A stretch of DNA of 64,000 bases, from NCBI GenBank assembly GCA_051955535.1, contig JBQCGP010000071.1, positions 27,083-91,082 on the forward strand, written 5' to 3'. The position numbers were made by a program, and so were the translations under genes. Below, piece by piece: positions 25,506 to 33,651 of the stretch; within the stretch, counting starts at the first letter, position 1, and the number at the start of each line of letters is the position of its first letter. Under the pieces are notes generated by a model. That model searched no databases, was not told the origin of the DNA, and saw only the letters and a list, made by a program, of their open reading frames with translations. The DNA comes from 13-2-20CM-68-14 sp051955535 (GTDB lineage: Bacteria; Actinomycetota; Thermoleophilia; Gaiellales; Gaiellaceae).

Positions 25506-26840
25506 ATGGCGGTCGAAGCCGGACTCGACGCGAAGCGAATCCAGGAGCTCGACAAGCAGCACGTCCTGCACTCGTGGTCGGTGCAGGACCAGATCGCGCC
25601 GCTCCCGGTCGCAGGCGGCGAGGGGCGCTACTTCTGGGATTACGACGGCAACCGCTACCTCGACTTCGCCTCGCAGCTCGTCAACGTCTCGATCGGCTAC
25701 CAGCACCCGAAAGTGGTCGCGGCCATCAAGGAGCAGGCCGACAAGCTGACGACTATCGGGCCGCCGATGGCCCACGAAGCGCGTTCGGAGCTGGCGCGGC
25801 TCATCGCGGAGGTGACGCCGGGCGACCTGACGATGTCCTTCTTCACGAACGGCGGCGCCGAGGCGAACGAGAACGCGATCAAGCTCGCCCGCTGGTACAC
25901 GGGTCGCCACAAGATCATCGCGCGCTACCGCTCCTACCACGGCGCCACCGGCGGCGCGATCACCGCGACCGGCGACCCGCGGCGCTGGCCGGCCGAGCCG
26001 GGGATTCCGGGCGTTGTCCGCATGCTCGACCCCTACACGTACCGCTGCCCCGCGGGCCACCCCGATCCGTGCCCGGTCTGCACGGGCGCTCCCCACCTCG
26101 AGGAGATCCTCCAGTACGAGGGGCCGCAGAACGTCGCGGCGGTGATCTTGGAGACGATCGTCGGCACAAACGGGATCATCGTCCCGCCCGACGGCTACCT
26201 GCAGGCGATCCGCGAGGTCTGCGACCGGAACGGGATCCTGCTGATTTGCGACGAGGTGATGGCCGGCTTCGGCCGCTCGGGCAAGTGGTTCGCCTGCGAG
26301 CACTGGGACGTCATCCCCGACATCCTCACCGTTGCGAAGGGGATCAATTCAGGCTACGTGCCACTCGGCGCGATGGTGATCTCGGAGCAGATTGCCGATT
26401 GGGTCAGCGACAAGTACTTCGCCGGCGGCCTCACCTACTCGGGCCACGTGCTCGCCTGCGCCTCCGGCGTCGCCTCGATCGAGGCGTTCCGGGAAGAGGG
26501 AATCGTCGAGAACTCGGCGGCGATGGGCGAGGTGCTCGCCGAGGAATTGCCACGACTGCAGGAGCGTCACCCGTCGATCGGCGAGGTGCGCGGCAAGGGC
26601 CTGTTCTGGGGTATCGAGCTCGTGCGCGACCGCGAGACGCGCGAGCCGCTAGTGCCGTTCAACGCCTCGGGCGAAGCATTCGCGCCGATGGCGAAGCTTG
26701 GCAAGGCCGCAATGGAACGTGGTCTCTACCTGATGACCCACTGGAACGTGATCGTCGTGGCGCCGCCGCTGACGATCACTCGCGAAGAGCTCGACGAGGG
26801 CCTCGGCGTCCTCGACGACGTGCTCGCACTCGTGGACTAA
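25506..26840 (+). CDS. Class III aminotransferase, probably beta-alanine:pyruvate type
   Basis: A 444-residue PLP enzyme. NGGAEANENAIKLARWYTG binds the cofactor phosphate, DEVMAGFGRSGKWFA holds the Asp, and the Schiff-base Lys is in TVAKGINSGYVPLGAM. A Cys-containing segment, TYRCPAGHPDPCPVCTG, lies mid-protein and is found in some members of this group. Context indicates transamination of beta-alanine or beta-aminoisobutyrate to the semialdehyde used by the divergent MmsA. Exact amino donor and acceptor are inferred. Confidence 0.85.
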   Translation: MAVEAGLDAKRIQELDKQHVLHSWSVQDQIAPLPVAGGEGRYFWDYDGNRYLDFASQLVNVSIGYQHPKVVAAIKEQADKLTTIGPPMAHEARSELARLIAEVTPGDLTMSFFTNGGAEANENAIKLARWYTGRHKIIARYRSYHGATGGAITATGDPRRWPAEPGIPGVVRMLDPYTYRCPAGHPDPCPVCTGAPHLEEILQYEGPQNVAAVILETIVGTNGIIVPPDGYLQAIREVCDRNGILLICDEVMAGFGRSGKWFACEHWDVIPDILTVAKGINSGYVPLGAMVISEQIADWVSDKYFAGGLTYSGHVLACASGVASIEAFREEGIVENSAAMGEVLAEELPRLQERHPSIGEVRGKGLFWGIELVRDRETREPLVPFNASGEAFAPMAKLGKAAMERGLYLMTHWNVIVVAPPLTITREELDEGLGVLDDVLALVD

Positions 26841-26841
26841 A

Positions 26842-26886
26842 AGGCGGCGAGGCCCGCGCCGCAGCGGGGCCCCGCCTCTTTTCTCT
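26842..26886 (+). terminator. Rho-independent terminator after the aminotransferase gene
   Basis: The outer stem AGGCGG/CCGCCT (26842-26847 and 26872-26877) encloses an inner stem CCCGC/GCGGG, followed by the T-rich tract TCTTTTCTCT. It starts directly after the stop codon. From 26887 to 27105 I see no gene, only a second hairpin at 27018-27041. Confidence 0.75.
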
Positions 26887-27017
26887 CAACGGGAGACCTT
26901 GGGCGCGAAGCCGGTCTTGCCGCTCCCCCTCGGCGCGCCGCGTCTATCCGTACTACGCAGCTAACCAGAGGACGACGCAAGAACAAGCGAATTCACTCGG
27001 ACGAGGGATCAAGCAAC

Positions 27018-27041
27018 GGCGGCCGCCTTGCGGCGGCCGCC
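27018..27041 (-). terminator. GC-rich hairpin downstream of htrA
   Basis: GGCGGCCGC and GCGGCCGCC pair around a short CTTGCG loop. It lies 65 bases beyond the htrA stop on the minus strand and could terminate it, but there is no clear T-run, so a Rho-independent role is uncertain. Confidence 0.35.
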
Positions 27042-27105
27042 GGCCCAGTTGCGCGCCGGGTGAGAGGGGAGGGGCGCGCTATTTGCACGGGAGGAGAAGC
27101 CTTGT

Positions 27106-28197
27106 CTACGAGGGGCGGGTTCCGATCGTCACCTCGGTCGTATTCGTCGTGCCGTTCCGGGAGTAGCTGATGCTGACCTTGTCACCGGGGTGCTTGGCGG
27201 CGACGGCCGCGGTCAGATCGTCCGGGCTCGTGATCGTCTCGCCGCCGAAGGACGTGATCACATCGCCGGCCTTGAGCCCGGCCTTGTCGGCAGGCGAGCC
27301 GCTGCGAACCGTGGCGACCTGAGCGCCGCTCTGGTTCGTGGGCGTCCCGATCGAGACGCCGAGGTACGGGTGCGTGACCTTCTCGCCGTTGACGAGCTTC
27401 GAGACGACCTGGGAGATCGTGTTCGACGGGACGGCGAACCCGACACCCTCGTTGCCGCCGCCGTCGCTCTCGATCTGCGAGGTGACGCCGACAACCTCGC
27501 CGGCCATGTTCAGCAGCGGGCCGCCAGAGTTGCCGTGGTTGATCGCGGCGTCGGTCTGGATGGCCCCCGAGATCGTGTAGTTGTTGAGAGCGCTGATGTC
27601 GCGCCCGAGCGCGCTGACGATCCCGCTCGTGACGCTCTCCTCGAGGCCGAACGGGCTGCCGATTGCCACGACGCCGTCACCGACTTCGAGGTTGCTCGAG
27701 TCGCCGAGCGTCAGCGGATGCAGCTTGCTCGACGGCGCGTCGACCTTTAGCACCGCGAGGTCGGTCGACGGGTCAGTGCCCACGACGTGCGCGCCGTACT
27801 TCGATCCGTCCGCAAACGTGACCGAGACCTTCGTCGCCCCTTGGACGACGTGGTCGTTCGTGACGATGTGACCGTTCGAGTCGTAGACCCACCCGGAGCC
27901 CTGCGCCTGCGACTCGCCACCACCCGAGCCGCCGAACGGGAACGGCGAGTTGTTCGAGCTGCCAGAAGAGGTCGTCACCGTGATCTCGACGACGCCGGGG
28001 CCGGCCTTGCGGTAGACGCCGTTGACGGACAACGTCTTGGTGTTGGCCGTCGGCGAGGCTTGTGCGGCTGCCTGCTGGACGATTGTCGTTGTGTTACCGC
28101 CGTTGTCGCCGAAGGCGGCGTAGCTGCCCACGCCCGCCCCGGCGCCGATCAAGAGCGCGGAGGCGGCGAGCAGGTAGGGCGTGCGCTTGCGATGCAT
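27106..28197 (-). CDS. HtrA/DegP-family serine protease with PDZ domain
   Basis: A 363-residue membrane-anchored protease. After a short N-terminal helix (LLAASALLIGAGAGVGSYA), the trypsin-like domain has the triad in TNDHVVQG (His), STDLAVLK (Asp) and GNSGGPL (Ser); a single PDZ domain covers about the last 95 residues (GLKAGDVITSFGGE). It degrades or refolds damaged envelope proteins. ATG 28197 follows GGAAAGGA; an in-frame start 36 bases upstream is less likely. It is divergent from an OmpR-type regulator, similar to PepD beside MprAB in mycobacteria. Confidence 0.9.
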   Translation of the reverse strand: MHRKRTPYLLAASALLIGAGAGVGSYAAFGDNGGNTTTIVQQAAAQASPTANTKTLSVNGVYRKAGPGVVEITVTTSSGSSNNSPFPFGGSGGGESQAQGSGWVYDSNGHIVTNDHVVQGATKVSVTFADGSKYGAHVVGTDPSTDLAVLKVDAPSSKLHPLTLGDSSNLEVGDGVVAIGSPFGLEESVTSGIVSALGRDISALNNYTISGAIQTDAAINHGNSGGPLLNMAGEVVGVTSQIESDGGGNEGVGFAVPSNTISQVVSKLVNGEKVTHPYLGVSIGTPTNQSGAQVATVRSGSPADKAGLKAGDVITSFGGETITSPDDLTAAVAAKHPGDKVSISYSRNGTTNTTEVTIGTRPS

Positions 28198-28273
28198 TTC
28201 CAAGTTCCTTTCCTGGTTCCAATCGAATGTCACCCAATCAGACCAGAACCGCGTAAGAGGTCCATGAAGCAGG

Positions 28274-28486
28274 GCTAAGAGCTGCCTAAGAAGTGCGAGC
28301 CGTCTTCCTTAAAGACTTCTTACCCCGGTCTTAGGCCGCTCTCAGGCGCGGGTGGGACAGTTCTGAGGCGCATGACTCCTTCCCCGGTCCCTGTTAGTTT
28401 CGGCGAACCTGCGGCCCTCCTGGCGGCCGCGGTTCGCCGGCAGGGATGGGCGAGCTCCTAGGCCGCGCTCTTAGGCCGCTCTCACG
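28274..28486. promoter_or_regulatory. Three OmpR-type direct-repeat operator sites
   Basis: Each site has two TCTYAGG half-sites separated by 4 bases, so repeating every 11 bp. They are at 28329-28346 (TCTTAGG CCGC TCTCAGG), 28469-28486 (TCTTAGG CCGC TCTCACG) and 28274-28291 on the minus strand (TCTTAGG CAGC TCTTAGC). A further TCCTAGG at 28456-28462 precedes the second. Eleven-bp direct repeats are the usual OmpR/PhoB-type target. The sites fill the 302-base gap between htrA and the regulator gene, suggesting autoregulation and control of htrA. Confidence 0.65.
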
Positions 28487-28499
28487 CTCTAACGCCACA

Positions 28500-29198
28500 A
28501 TGGCAGGCATGAGCGGTTCCGCACAGATCCTCGTCGTCGACGACGAAGCTGCCGTCCGCGAGTCGTTGCGCCGGGCACTTGCGCTCGAGGGCTACGAGGT
28601 GGAGCTGGCCGCCGACGGTGCGGAAGCGCTCTACCGACTTGACACAGGCGCCGTCCATCCGGACGCGATCGTTCTCGACGTGCTGATGCCGAACGTCGAC
28701 GGCCTCGAGACCGCCAGGCGCCTGCGCGGCGCGGGCAACCGGATTCCGATCCTGATGCTGACCGCGCGCGACGAGGTCGAGGCCCGGGTGGCCGGGCTCG
28801 ACGCCGGCGCCGACGATTACGTCGTCAAGCCGTTCGCGCTCGCTGAGCTGCTCGCGCGCCTGCGCGCGCTGCTGCGGCGGACGACGAACGGCGCAGGCGA
28901 GATGCTCCGATTCGCCGACGTGGAGCTCGACCCCTCGACACGCGAGGTGCGCCGAAACGGCGACTCGATCGAGCTGACGCGCACCGAATTCTCGCTGCTC
29001 GAGCTGTTCATGCTGAACCCGCGCCAGGTGCTGACGAGGTCATTGATCTTCGAGCGGGTCTGGGGCTACGACTTCGGGCTCTCGTCGAACTCGCTCGACG
29101 TCTACATCGGCTACCTGAGGCGCAAGACCGAGGCGGGCGGAAAGCCGAGGCTGATCCAGACGGTTCGCGGCGTCGGCTACGCACTGCGCGAGCCGTGA
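28500..29198 (+). CDS. OmpR-family response regulator (MprA-like)
   Basis: About 232 residues. The receiver domain has QILVVDDE with the acidic pocket, the phospho-acceptor Asp in IVLDVLMPNVDG, Thr in MLTARD and Lys in VVKPF. The winged helix ends RLIQTVRGVGYALREP. ATG 28500 or 28509 could be used. The kinase gene overlaps its stop (GTGA). Direct repeats just upstream are the likely binding sites. By context it would answer envelope stress and control htrA. Confidence 0.9.
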   Translation: MAGMSGSAQILVVDDEAAVRESLRRALALEGYEVELAADGAEALYRLDTGAVHPDAIVLDVLMPNVDGLETARRLRGAGNRIPILMLTARDEVEARVAGLDAGADDYVVKPFALAELLARLRALLRRTTNGAGEMLRFADVELDPSTREVRRNGDSIELTRTEFSLLELFMLNPRQVLTRSLIFERVWGYDFGLSSNSLDVYIGYLRRKTEAGGKPRLIQTVRGVGYALREP

Positions 29199-30583
29199 GC
29201 TTCCGCACCCGCCTCACCCTCGTCGCCGCGGCGGCGGTCGCGCTGGCCGTGGTGATCGCGTCGCTGGTCGTCTACGTCGTCGTCCGCAACCAGCTGCGTG
29301 GGCAGGTCGACGATGCGCTCAAAGGCCGTGCCACCTCGATCGTGCAGGGGCCGGGGCCGGGCCTGCACATCGAGGGCGGCTATCTCGAAGGCGTCGCGCT
29401 GCCCTCGTTCGGCAGCGGCTTCGACTTCGTTCAGCTCGTCAGCAGCTCAGGCCAAACCTGGCGGACGCAGTTCGAATCCGGCGCGTTGCCGCCGGGTAAG
29501 AACGCGGTCGACATCGCGAAGACCGGCCACGGCGCCCGCTTCAACGATGCCACCATCGGCAACCGCGACTACCGCGTCTACACGATCCCCGTCCAGGATC
29601 AGAGGGGCAACATCTACGCGCTCCAGGTCGCGCGCTCGCTCGGTGAGGTCAACAACACGCTTCACCGAATCGGAATCTTCCTGTTCCTGATCGCAGCGGG
29701 CGGGGTCGCGATCGCGGGCGGGCTCGGCCTCGCGGTCGCGCAGACGGCGCTCGCCCCGGTCCGTCGGCTTACGCAGGCGACCGAGCACGTCGCCGCGACG
29801 CAGGACCTCTCCGAGCGGATCGAGGTGCGCGGGGAGGACGAGATCAGCCGGCTGGCGACGAGCTTCAACACGATGCTCGCGGCGCTGGAAGAGTCGGCGC
29901 GCTCGCAGCGCCAGCTCGTCTCTGACGCCTCCCACGAGCTGAGAACGCCGCTGACGAGCCTGCGCACCAACATCGAGGTGCTGGCACGCGATCGCAACAT
30001 GCCCGAAGACGAGCGCGAGAAGCTGCTCAACGACGTCGTCGCCCAGCTCTCCGAGATGACCGCCCTCGTCACGGAGCTCGTCGAGCTCGCCCGCGGCCAG
30101 ACTCATCCTCAGGAGGCCGAAGACGTCCGTCTCGACCTGCTCGTCAACGAGGTCCTCGAGAAGGCGCGGCGGGACTATCCGCAGGTCGAGTTCGTCGCCG
30201 ACCTCCAGCCGTACGAGCTGCACGGCGTCCCGAACACGATCGCACGAGCCGTCTCGAACCTGCTCGACAACGCGGCCAAGTGGAGCCCGCCGGGTGGGAA
30301 GGTCGAGATCACCGTCCACGACGGGCAGGTGATCGTCCGCGACCACGGGCCCGGGATCGACGAAGACGACCTGCCCTACGTCTTCGACCGCTTCTACCGG
30401 GCGCCGGCCGCGCGGAAGCTGCCCGGGTCCGGGCTCGGGCTTGCGATCGTCAAGCAGGTCGCCGAGGCCCACGGCGGCGGTGTGGGCGCCGAACGGCCCG
30501 CGGACGGAGGCACCCTGATGCGGCTGAGGCTCTGCGGCTCGAACGGCGCCGGACCGGACGCCGCCGAGAACGAAAGAGTCTGA
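29195..30583 (+). CDS. Sensor histidine kinase (MprB-like)
   Basis: A 462-residue kinase. One helix at residues 8-32, an extracytoplasmic domain to about 150, a second helix (IGIFLFLIAAGGVAIAGGLG), HAMP, then HisKA with SDASHELRTPLTSLR and a HATPase domain with NLLDNAAKWSPPGG, DHGPGIDEDDL and GSGLGLAIVKQ. All catalytic boxes are intact. It is coupled by a GTGA overlap to the regulator. The ligand of the external domain is unknown; envelope stress is inferred from htrA. Confidence 0.92.
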   Translation: MSFRTRLTLVAAAAVALAVVIASLVVYVVVRNQLRGQVDDALKGRATSIVQGPGPGLHIEGGYLEGVALPSFGSGFDFVQLVSSSGQTWRTQFESGALPPGKNAVDIAKTGHGARFNDATIGNRDYRVYTIPVQDQRGNIYALQVARSLGEVNNTLHRIGIFLFLIAAGGVAIAGGLGLAVAQTALAPVRRLTQATEHVAATQDLSERIEVRGEDEISRLATSFNTMLAALEESARSQRQLVSDASHELRTPLTSLRTNIEVLARDRNMPEDEREKLLNDVVAQLSEMTALVTELVELARGQTHPQEAEDVRLDLLVNEVLEKARRDYPQVEFVADLQPYELHGVPNTIARAVSNLLDNAAKWSPPGGKVEITVHDGQVIVRDHGPGIDEDDLPYVFDRFYRAPAARKLPGSGLGLAIVKQVAEAHGGGVGAERPADGGTLMRLRLCGSNGAGPDAAENERV

Positions 30584-30598
30584 CTGCGGACTGTTGTT

Positions 30599-30629
30599 GG
30601 GACAGTCCCCGTTCGGGGACGGTCCCTGC
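30599..30629. repeat. GGGACAGTCCC-family repeat, copy 3
   Basis: GGGACAGTCCCCGTTCGGGG followed by ACGGTCCCTGC forms a perfect inner hairpin GTCCCC/GGGGAC with extended arms. It lies between the convergent kinase gene and the small gene ending at 30631, where it could terminate both. Confidence 0.65.
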
Positions 30630-30630
30630 C

Positions 30631-30918
30631 TCATTCAGAGCGTAGGGGGAGACCCGACGCTACGACGCGCCGCCCGCCGACGGCCTCGTAGACCACGTCG
30701 ACGCTGTCGTTCTGGCGATACGTGCCGGCGACGCCGAGGAACAGCGACAGCCAGCGCCAGAACCCGAGGCGGCCCTCCTTCGCGAGGCGCGCCTGAAAGA
30801 CCAGCTCGTCTCCCTCACGCCGAAAGTCCCGGCCCTCGTGCTGGGGTACTCCGTTCAGAAACACCTGAAAGTGCGACCCGATACCAGCCGGAAGTTGTAC
30901 GCGCGTCCACTCGGCCAC
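30631..30918 (-). CDS. Small conserved-looking protein of unknown function
   Basis: 95 residues starting at GTG 30918, after GAAGG. The sequence is well ordered, with no low complexity: HFQVFLNGVPQHEGRDFRRE is followed by RLGFWRWLSLFLGVAGTYRQ and a C-terminal DVVYEA strand. It could be a beta-rich domain. I do not recognise a family. It is a single-gene unit convergent with the kinase. Confidence 0.6.
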   Translation of the reverse strand: MAEWTRVQLPAGIGSHFQVFLNGVPQHEGRDFRREGDELVFQARLAKEGRLGFWRWLSLFLGVAGTYRQNDSVDVVYEAVGGRRVVASGLPLRSE

Positions 30919-31027
30919 CCTTCATAGAATGCCCGCCGGTGCCCGTGGCCGACCTCCGAGATAGCTGATGCGGCGCCCAGGTTCGTCCCTCGTCACGCGA
31001 CCGGCGGCGAAACTGGACGCGTAGCGT

Positions 31028-32002
31028 GTGAGGAGGAGAGCCCTAGCCGCGCTCGTCCTGGTCGGTCTGCTCGGGCTCGCCCTCGCACACACTGCCCTCG
31101 CGGGTGACCCGGCAGGTCTCTCGCCGCGGGGCCCCGACTCGCCGCAGGCGAGCAACATCGCGGACATCTACTGGCTGCTGATCGCGATCACCGGAGCGAT
31201 CTTCATCCTCGTCGAAGGCGCGCTGATCGTCTTCATCGTCCGCTTCCGGAACCGAGGCCGCTCCCAAACGCTGGAGGGGCCGCAGATCCACGGAGCCCCG
31301 AGGCTCGAGTTGATGTGGACAGTTGCGCCGGTGGTAATCCTGGTGGTGATCGTCACCTACGTGCTCGTGAAGCTTCCTGGGATCGACAAGGCCAACCCCG
31401 CGAGTGCCGCGAACAACTCGCTCGTCGTCAAGGTCGAGGGGCGCCAGTTCTACTGGAACTTCGTGTATCCGAACGGCGTCATCCAGGTCCAGCGAATGCG
31501 CGTGCCCGCGGGACGCGACGTCAAGCTCGACGTCGGCTCCGAGGATGTCGTCCACAGCTGGTGGATCCCGGCCCTCCAGGGCAAGTTCGACGCCATCCCC
31601 GGGAGGACGAACCACCTGCACTTCACCGCGACCAAGGTGGGGACGTACAAGGGCCAATGCGGGGAGTTCTGCGGCTACGAGCACGCGCACATGTTCGCGA
31701 ACGTCCAGGCGATGCCGAACACCGACTTCCAGTCCTGGTACGACAAGGAAGCGCAAGCCCAGGCGAGTGGCACATCCGACCTCGGCAAGATGACCTTCGA
31801 CGGGGTATGCGCCACCTGCCACGGCTTCCAGGGCCAGGGTGCATTCGGCCCGGATCTGCAGGGCAACCCGATCTTCAAGCAGCCGGACGCGATCAAGACG
31901 CTGCTCCGCAACGGCGGCATCCAGATGCCGGCAGTCGGCCGCGGCTGGACCGATCGACAGATGAATGCGCTGATCGCCTACACGAAGCGCTTCGCCCCCT
32001 GA
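31028..32002 (+). CDS. coxB: Cytochrome c oxidase subunit II with C-terminal cytochrome c domain
   Basis: A 324-residue protein with a signal-like N-terminus, two membrane helices (DIYWLLIAITGAIFILVEGA and VVILVVIVTYVLVKL), then the CuA domain with ligands in HSWWIPAL and GQCGEFCGYEHAHM. A C-terminal heme c site, CATCHG, and a distal Met make it caa3-type: electrons pass from heme c to CuA. Start is GTG 31028. Its stop overlaps the ctaD start (TGATG). Confidence 0.93.
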   Translation: MRRRALAALVLVGLLGLALAHTALAGDPAGLSPRGPDSPQASNIADIYWLLIAITGAIFILVEGALIVFIVRFRNRGRSQTLEGPQIHGAPRLELMWTVAPVVILVVIVTYVLVKLPGIDKANPASAANNSLVVKVEGRQFYWNFVYPNGVIQVQRMRVPAGRDVKLDVGSEDVVHSWWIPALQGKFDAIPGRTNHLHFTATKVGTYKGQCGEFCGYEHAHMFANVQAMPNTDFQSWYDKEAQAQASGTSDLGKMTFDGVCATCHGFQGQGAFGPDLQGNPIFKQPDAIKTLLRNGGIQMPAVGRGWTDRQMNALIAYTKRFAP

Positions 32003-33651
32003 TGGCCGTTCGCGTAACCCCCGCTCCCGCCTCGACCGTCGTCTCGCGCGGCCGCTACTCGAGCTGGCTCGCCACCGTCGACCACAAGCGGATCGGGATC
32101 ATGTACATCCTCACGAGCCTGCTCTTCTTCGTGGCGGGCGGGATCATCGCGCTCCTGATGCGCTCCCAGCTCGCGCAGCCCAACGAGCACATCTTCACGC
32201 GCAACAAGTACGACCAGCTCTTCACGATGCACGGCACGACGATGATCTTCCTCGTCGTCGTGCCGGTCTTCGCCGGCCTCGGGAACTTCCTCGTGCCGCT
32301 GATGATCGGCGCGCGCGACATGGCGTTCCCTCGCCTGAACGCGCTGTCCTACTGGTTCTTCGTTCTTGGCGGAATCGTCCTCTATGCGAGCTGGTTCGCC
32401 GCCGGCGGCGCCGCACGCGCCGGCTGGTACTCGTATCCGCCGCTCTCGGAGAGCGCCTTCGAGCCCGGCAGGGGCCAGGACCTCTGGATCCTCGCAATCC
32501 ACCTGACGTCGATCTCGTCGATCCTCGGGGCGATCAACTTCATCGTCACGATCCACAACATGCGCGCGCCGGGGATGAGCTGGATGCGCATGCCCCTGTT
32601 CGTCTGGTCGATCTACGTCTACGCGATCCTGATCCTGATCGCGCTGACGGAGCTCGCCGGCGCGCTGACGCTGCTGCTGCTCGACCGCAACGTCGGCACG
32701 CACTTCTTCCTACCGAGCAAGGGCGGGAGCGCGATCCTCTATCAGCACATGTTCTGGTTCTTCGGGCACCCCGAGGTCTACATCATGGTCCTGCCCGCCT
32801 TCGGGATCCTGTCCGAGGTGATCCCGGTGTTCTCGCGCAAGCCGATCTTCGGCTACAAGGCGGTCGCCTTCTCGACGATCGCGATCGGCTTCTACTCGAT
32901 GCTCGTTTGGGCGCACCACATGTTCTCGGTCGGGATGCCGACCGCGCTCAACATCTTCTTCATGCTCTCCTCGATGACGATCGCGGTGCCGACCGGGATC
33001 AAGATCCTGAACTGGATCGCGACGACCTGGCGCGGCAACCTCATCCTCGACACGCCGATGCTGTTTGCGCTCGGCGCTGTTGGCGTGTTCACGATCGGAG
33101 GCCTGTCGGGGGTGATGCTCGCGTCGTTCCCGTTCGACTGGCAGGTGACCGACACCTACTTCGTCGTCGCGCACATGCACTACGTGCTGTTTGGTGGCTC
33201 GGCTTTCGCCCTCTTCGCAGCCTTCTATTACTGGTGGCCGAAGATGTTCGGGCGATTCCTCGACGAGCGGCTCGGAAAGATCAACTTCTGGCTCTACTTC
33301 ATCGGGATCAACCTGACCTTCTTCCCGCAACATTTCCTCGGCCTGCTCGGCATGCCGCGCCGCGTCTGGACCTACAACCACCACGGCTGGTGGGCGGCGT
33401 GGAACCTCGTCTCGACGATCGGCGCCTTCGTGATGGCGCTCGCGACCCTCGTGTTCATCATCAACGCCGTCAAGACGACGCGGTCGGGACGGCGTGCCGG
33501 AAACGACCCGTGGAAGGCCGACACCCTCGAGTGGTACACGAGCTCGCCGCCGCCGGAGTACAACTTTGACAAGGTTCCCTATGTGACGAGCGCGCGCCCG
33601 TTGCGCGACCTGCGGCGGCGTCTGCAGGAGGAGGCGGCCGTTCATGCCTGA
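32002..33651 (+). CDS. ctaD: Cytochrome c oxidase subunit I
   Basis: A 549-residue, 12-helix heme-copper oxidase core. His ligands for heme a, CuB and heme a3 are in MHGTTMIF, FGHPEVYI, WAHHMFSVGMPT and VAHMHYVLFGG. It reduces O2 to water and pumps protons. It begins within the coxB stop and its own 3' end overlaps ctaB by 8 bases. The gene for subunit III is not in this operon, so it must lie elsewhere or be missing. Confidence 0.95.
   Translation: MAVRVTPAPASTVVSRGRYSSWLATVDHKRIGIMYILTSLLFFVAGGIIALLMRSQLAQPNEHIFTRNKYDQLFTMHGTTMIFLVVVPVFAGLGNFLVPLMIGARDMAFPRLNALSYWFFVLGGIVLYASWFAAGGAARAGWYSYPPLSESAFEPGRGQDLWILAIHLTSISSILGAINFIVTIHNMRAPGMSWMRMPLFVWSIYVYAILILIALTELAGALTLLLLDRNVGTHFFLPSKGGSAILYQHMFWFFGHPEVYIMVLPAFGILSEVIPVFSRKPIFGYKAVAFSTIAIGFYSMLVWAHHMFSVGMPTALNIFFMLSSMTIAVPTGIKILNWIATTWRGNLILDTPMLFALGAVGVFTIGGLSGVMLASFPFDWQVTDTYFVVAHMHYVLFGGSAFALFAAFYYWWPKMFGRFLDERLGKINFWLYFIGINLTFFPQHFLGLLGMPRRVWTYNHHGWWAAWNLVSTIGAFVMALATLVFIINAVKTTRSGRRAGNDPWKADTLEWYTSSPPPEYNFDKVPYVTSARPLRDLRRRLQEEAAVHA

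Noticed and set aside
26887..27105. Small gene between the aminotransferase and htrA
   Set aside because: Open frames here are short, basic and without a ribosome binding site or protein-like composition; only hairpins are evident.
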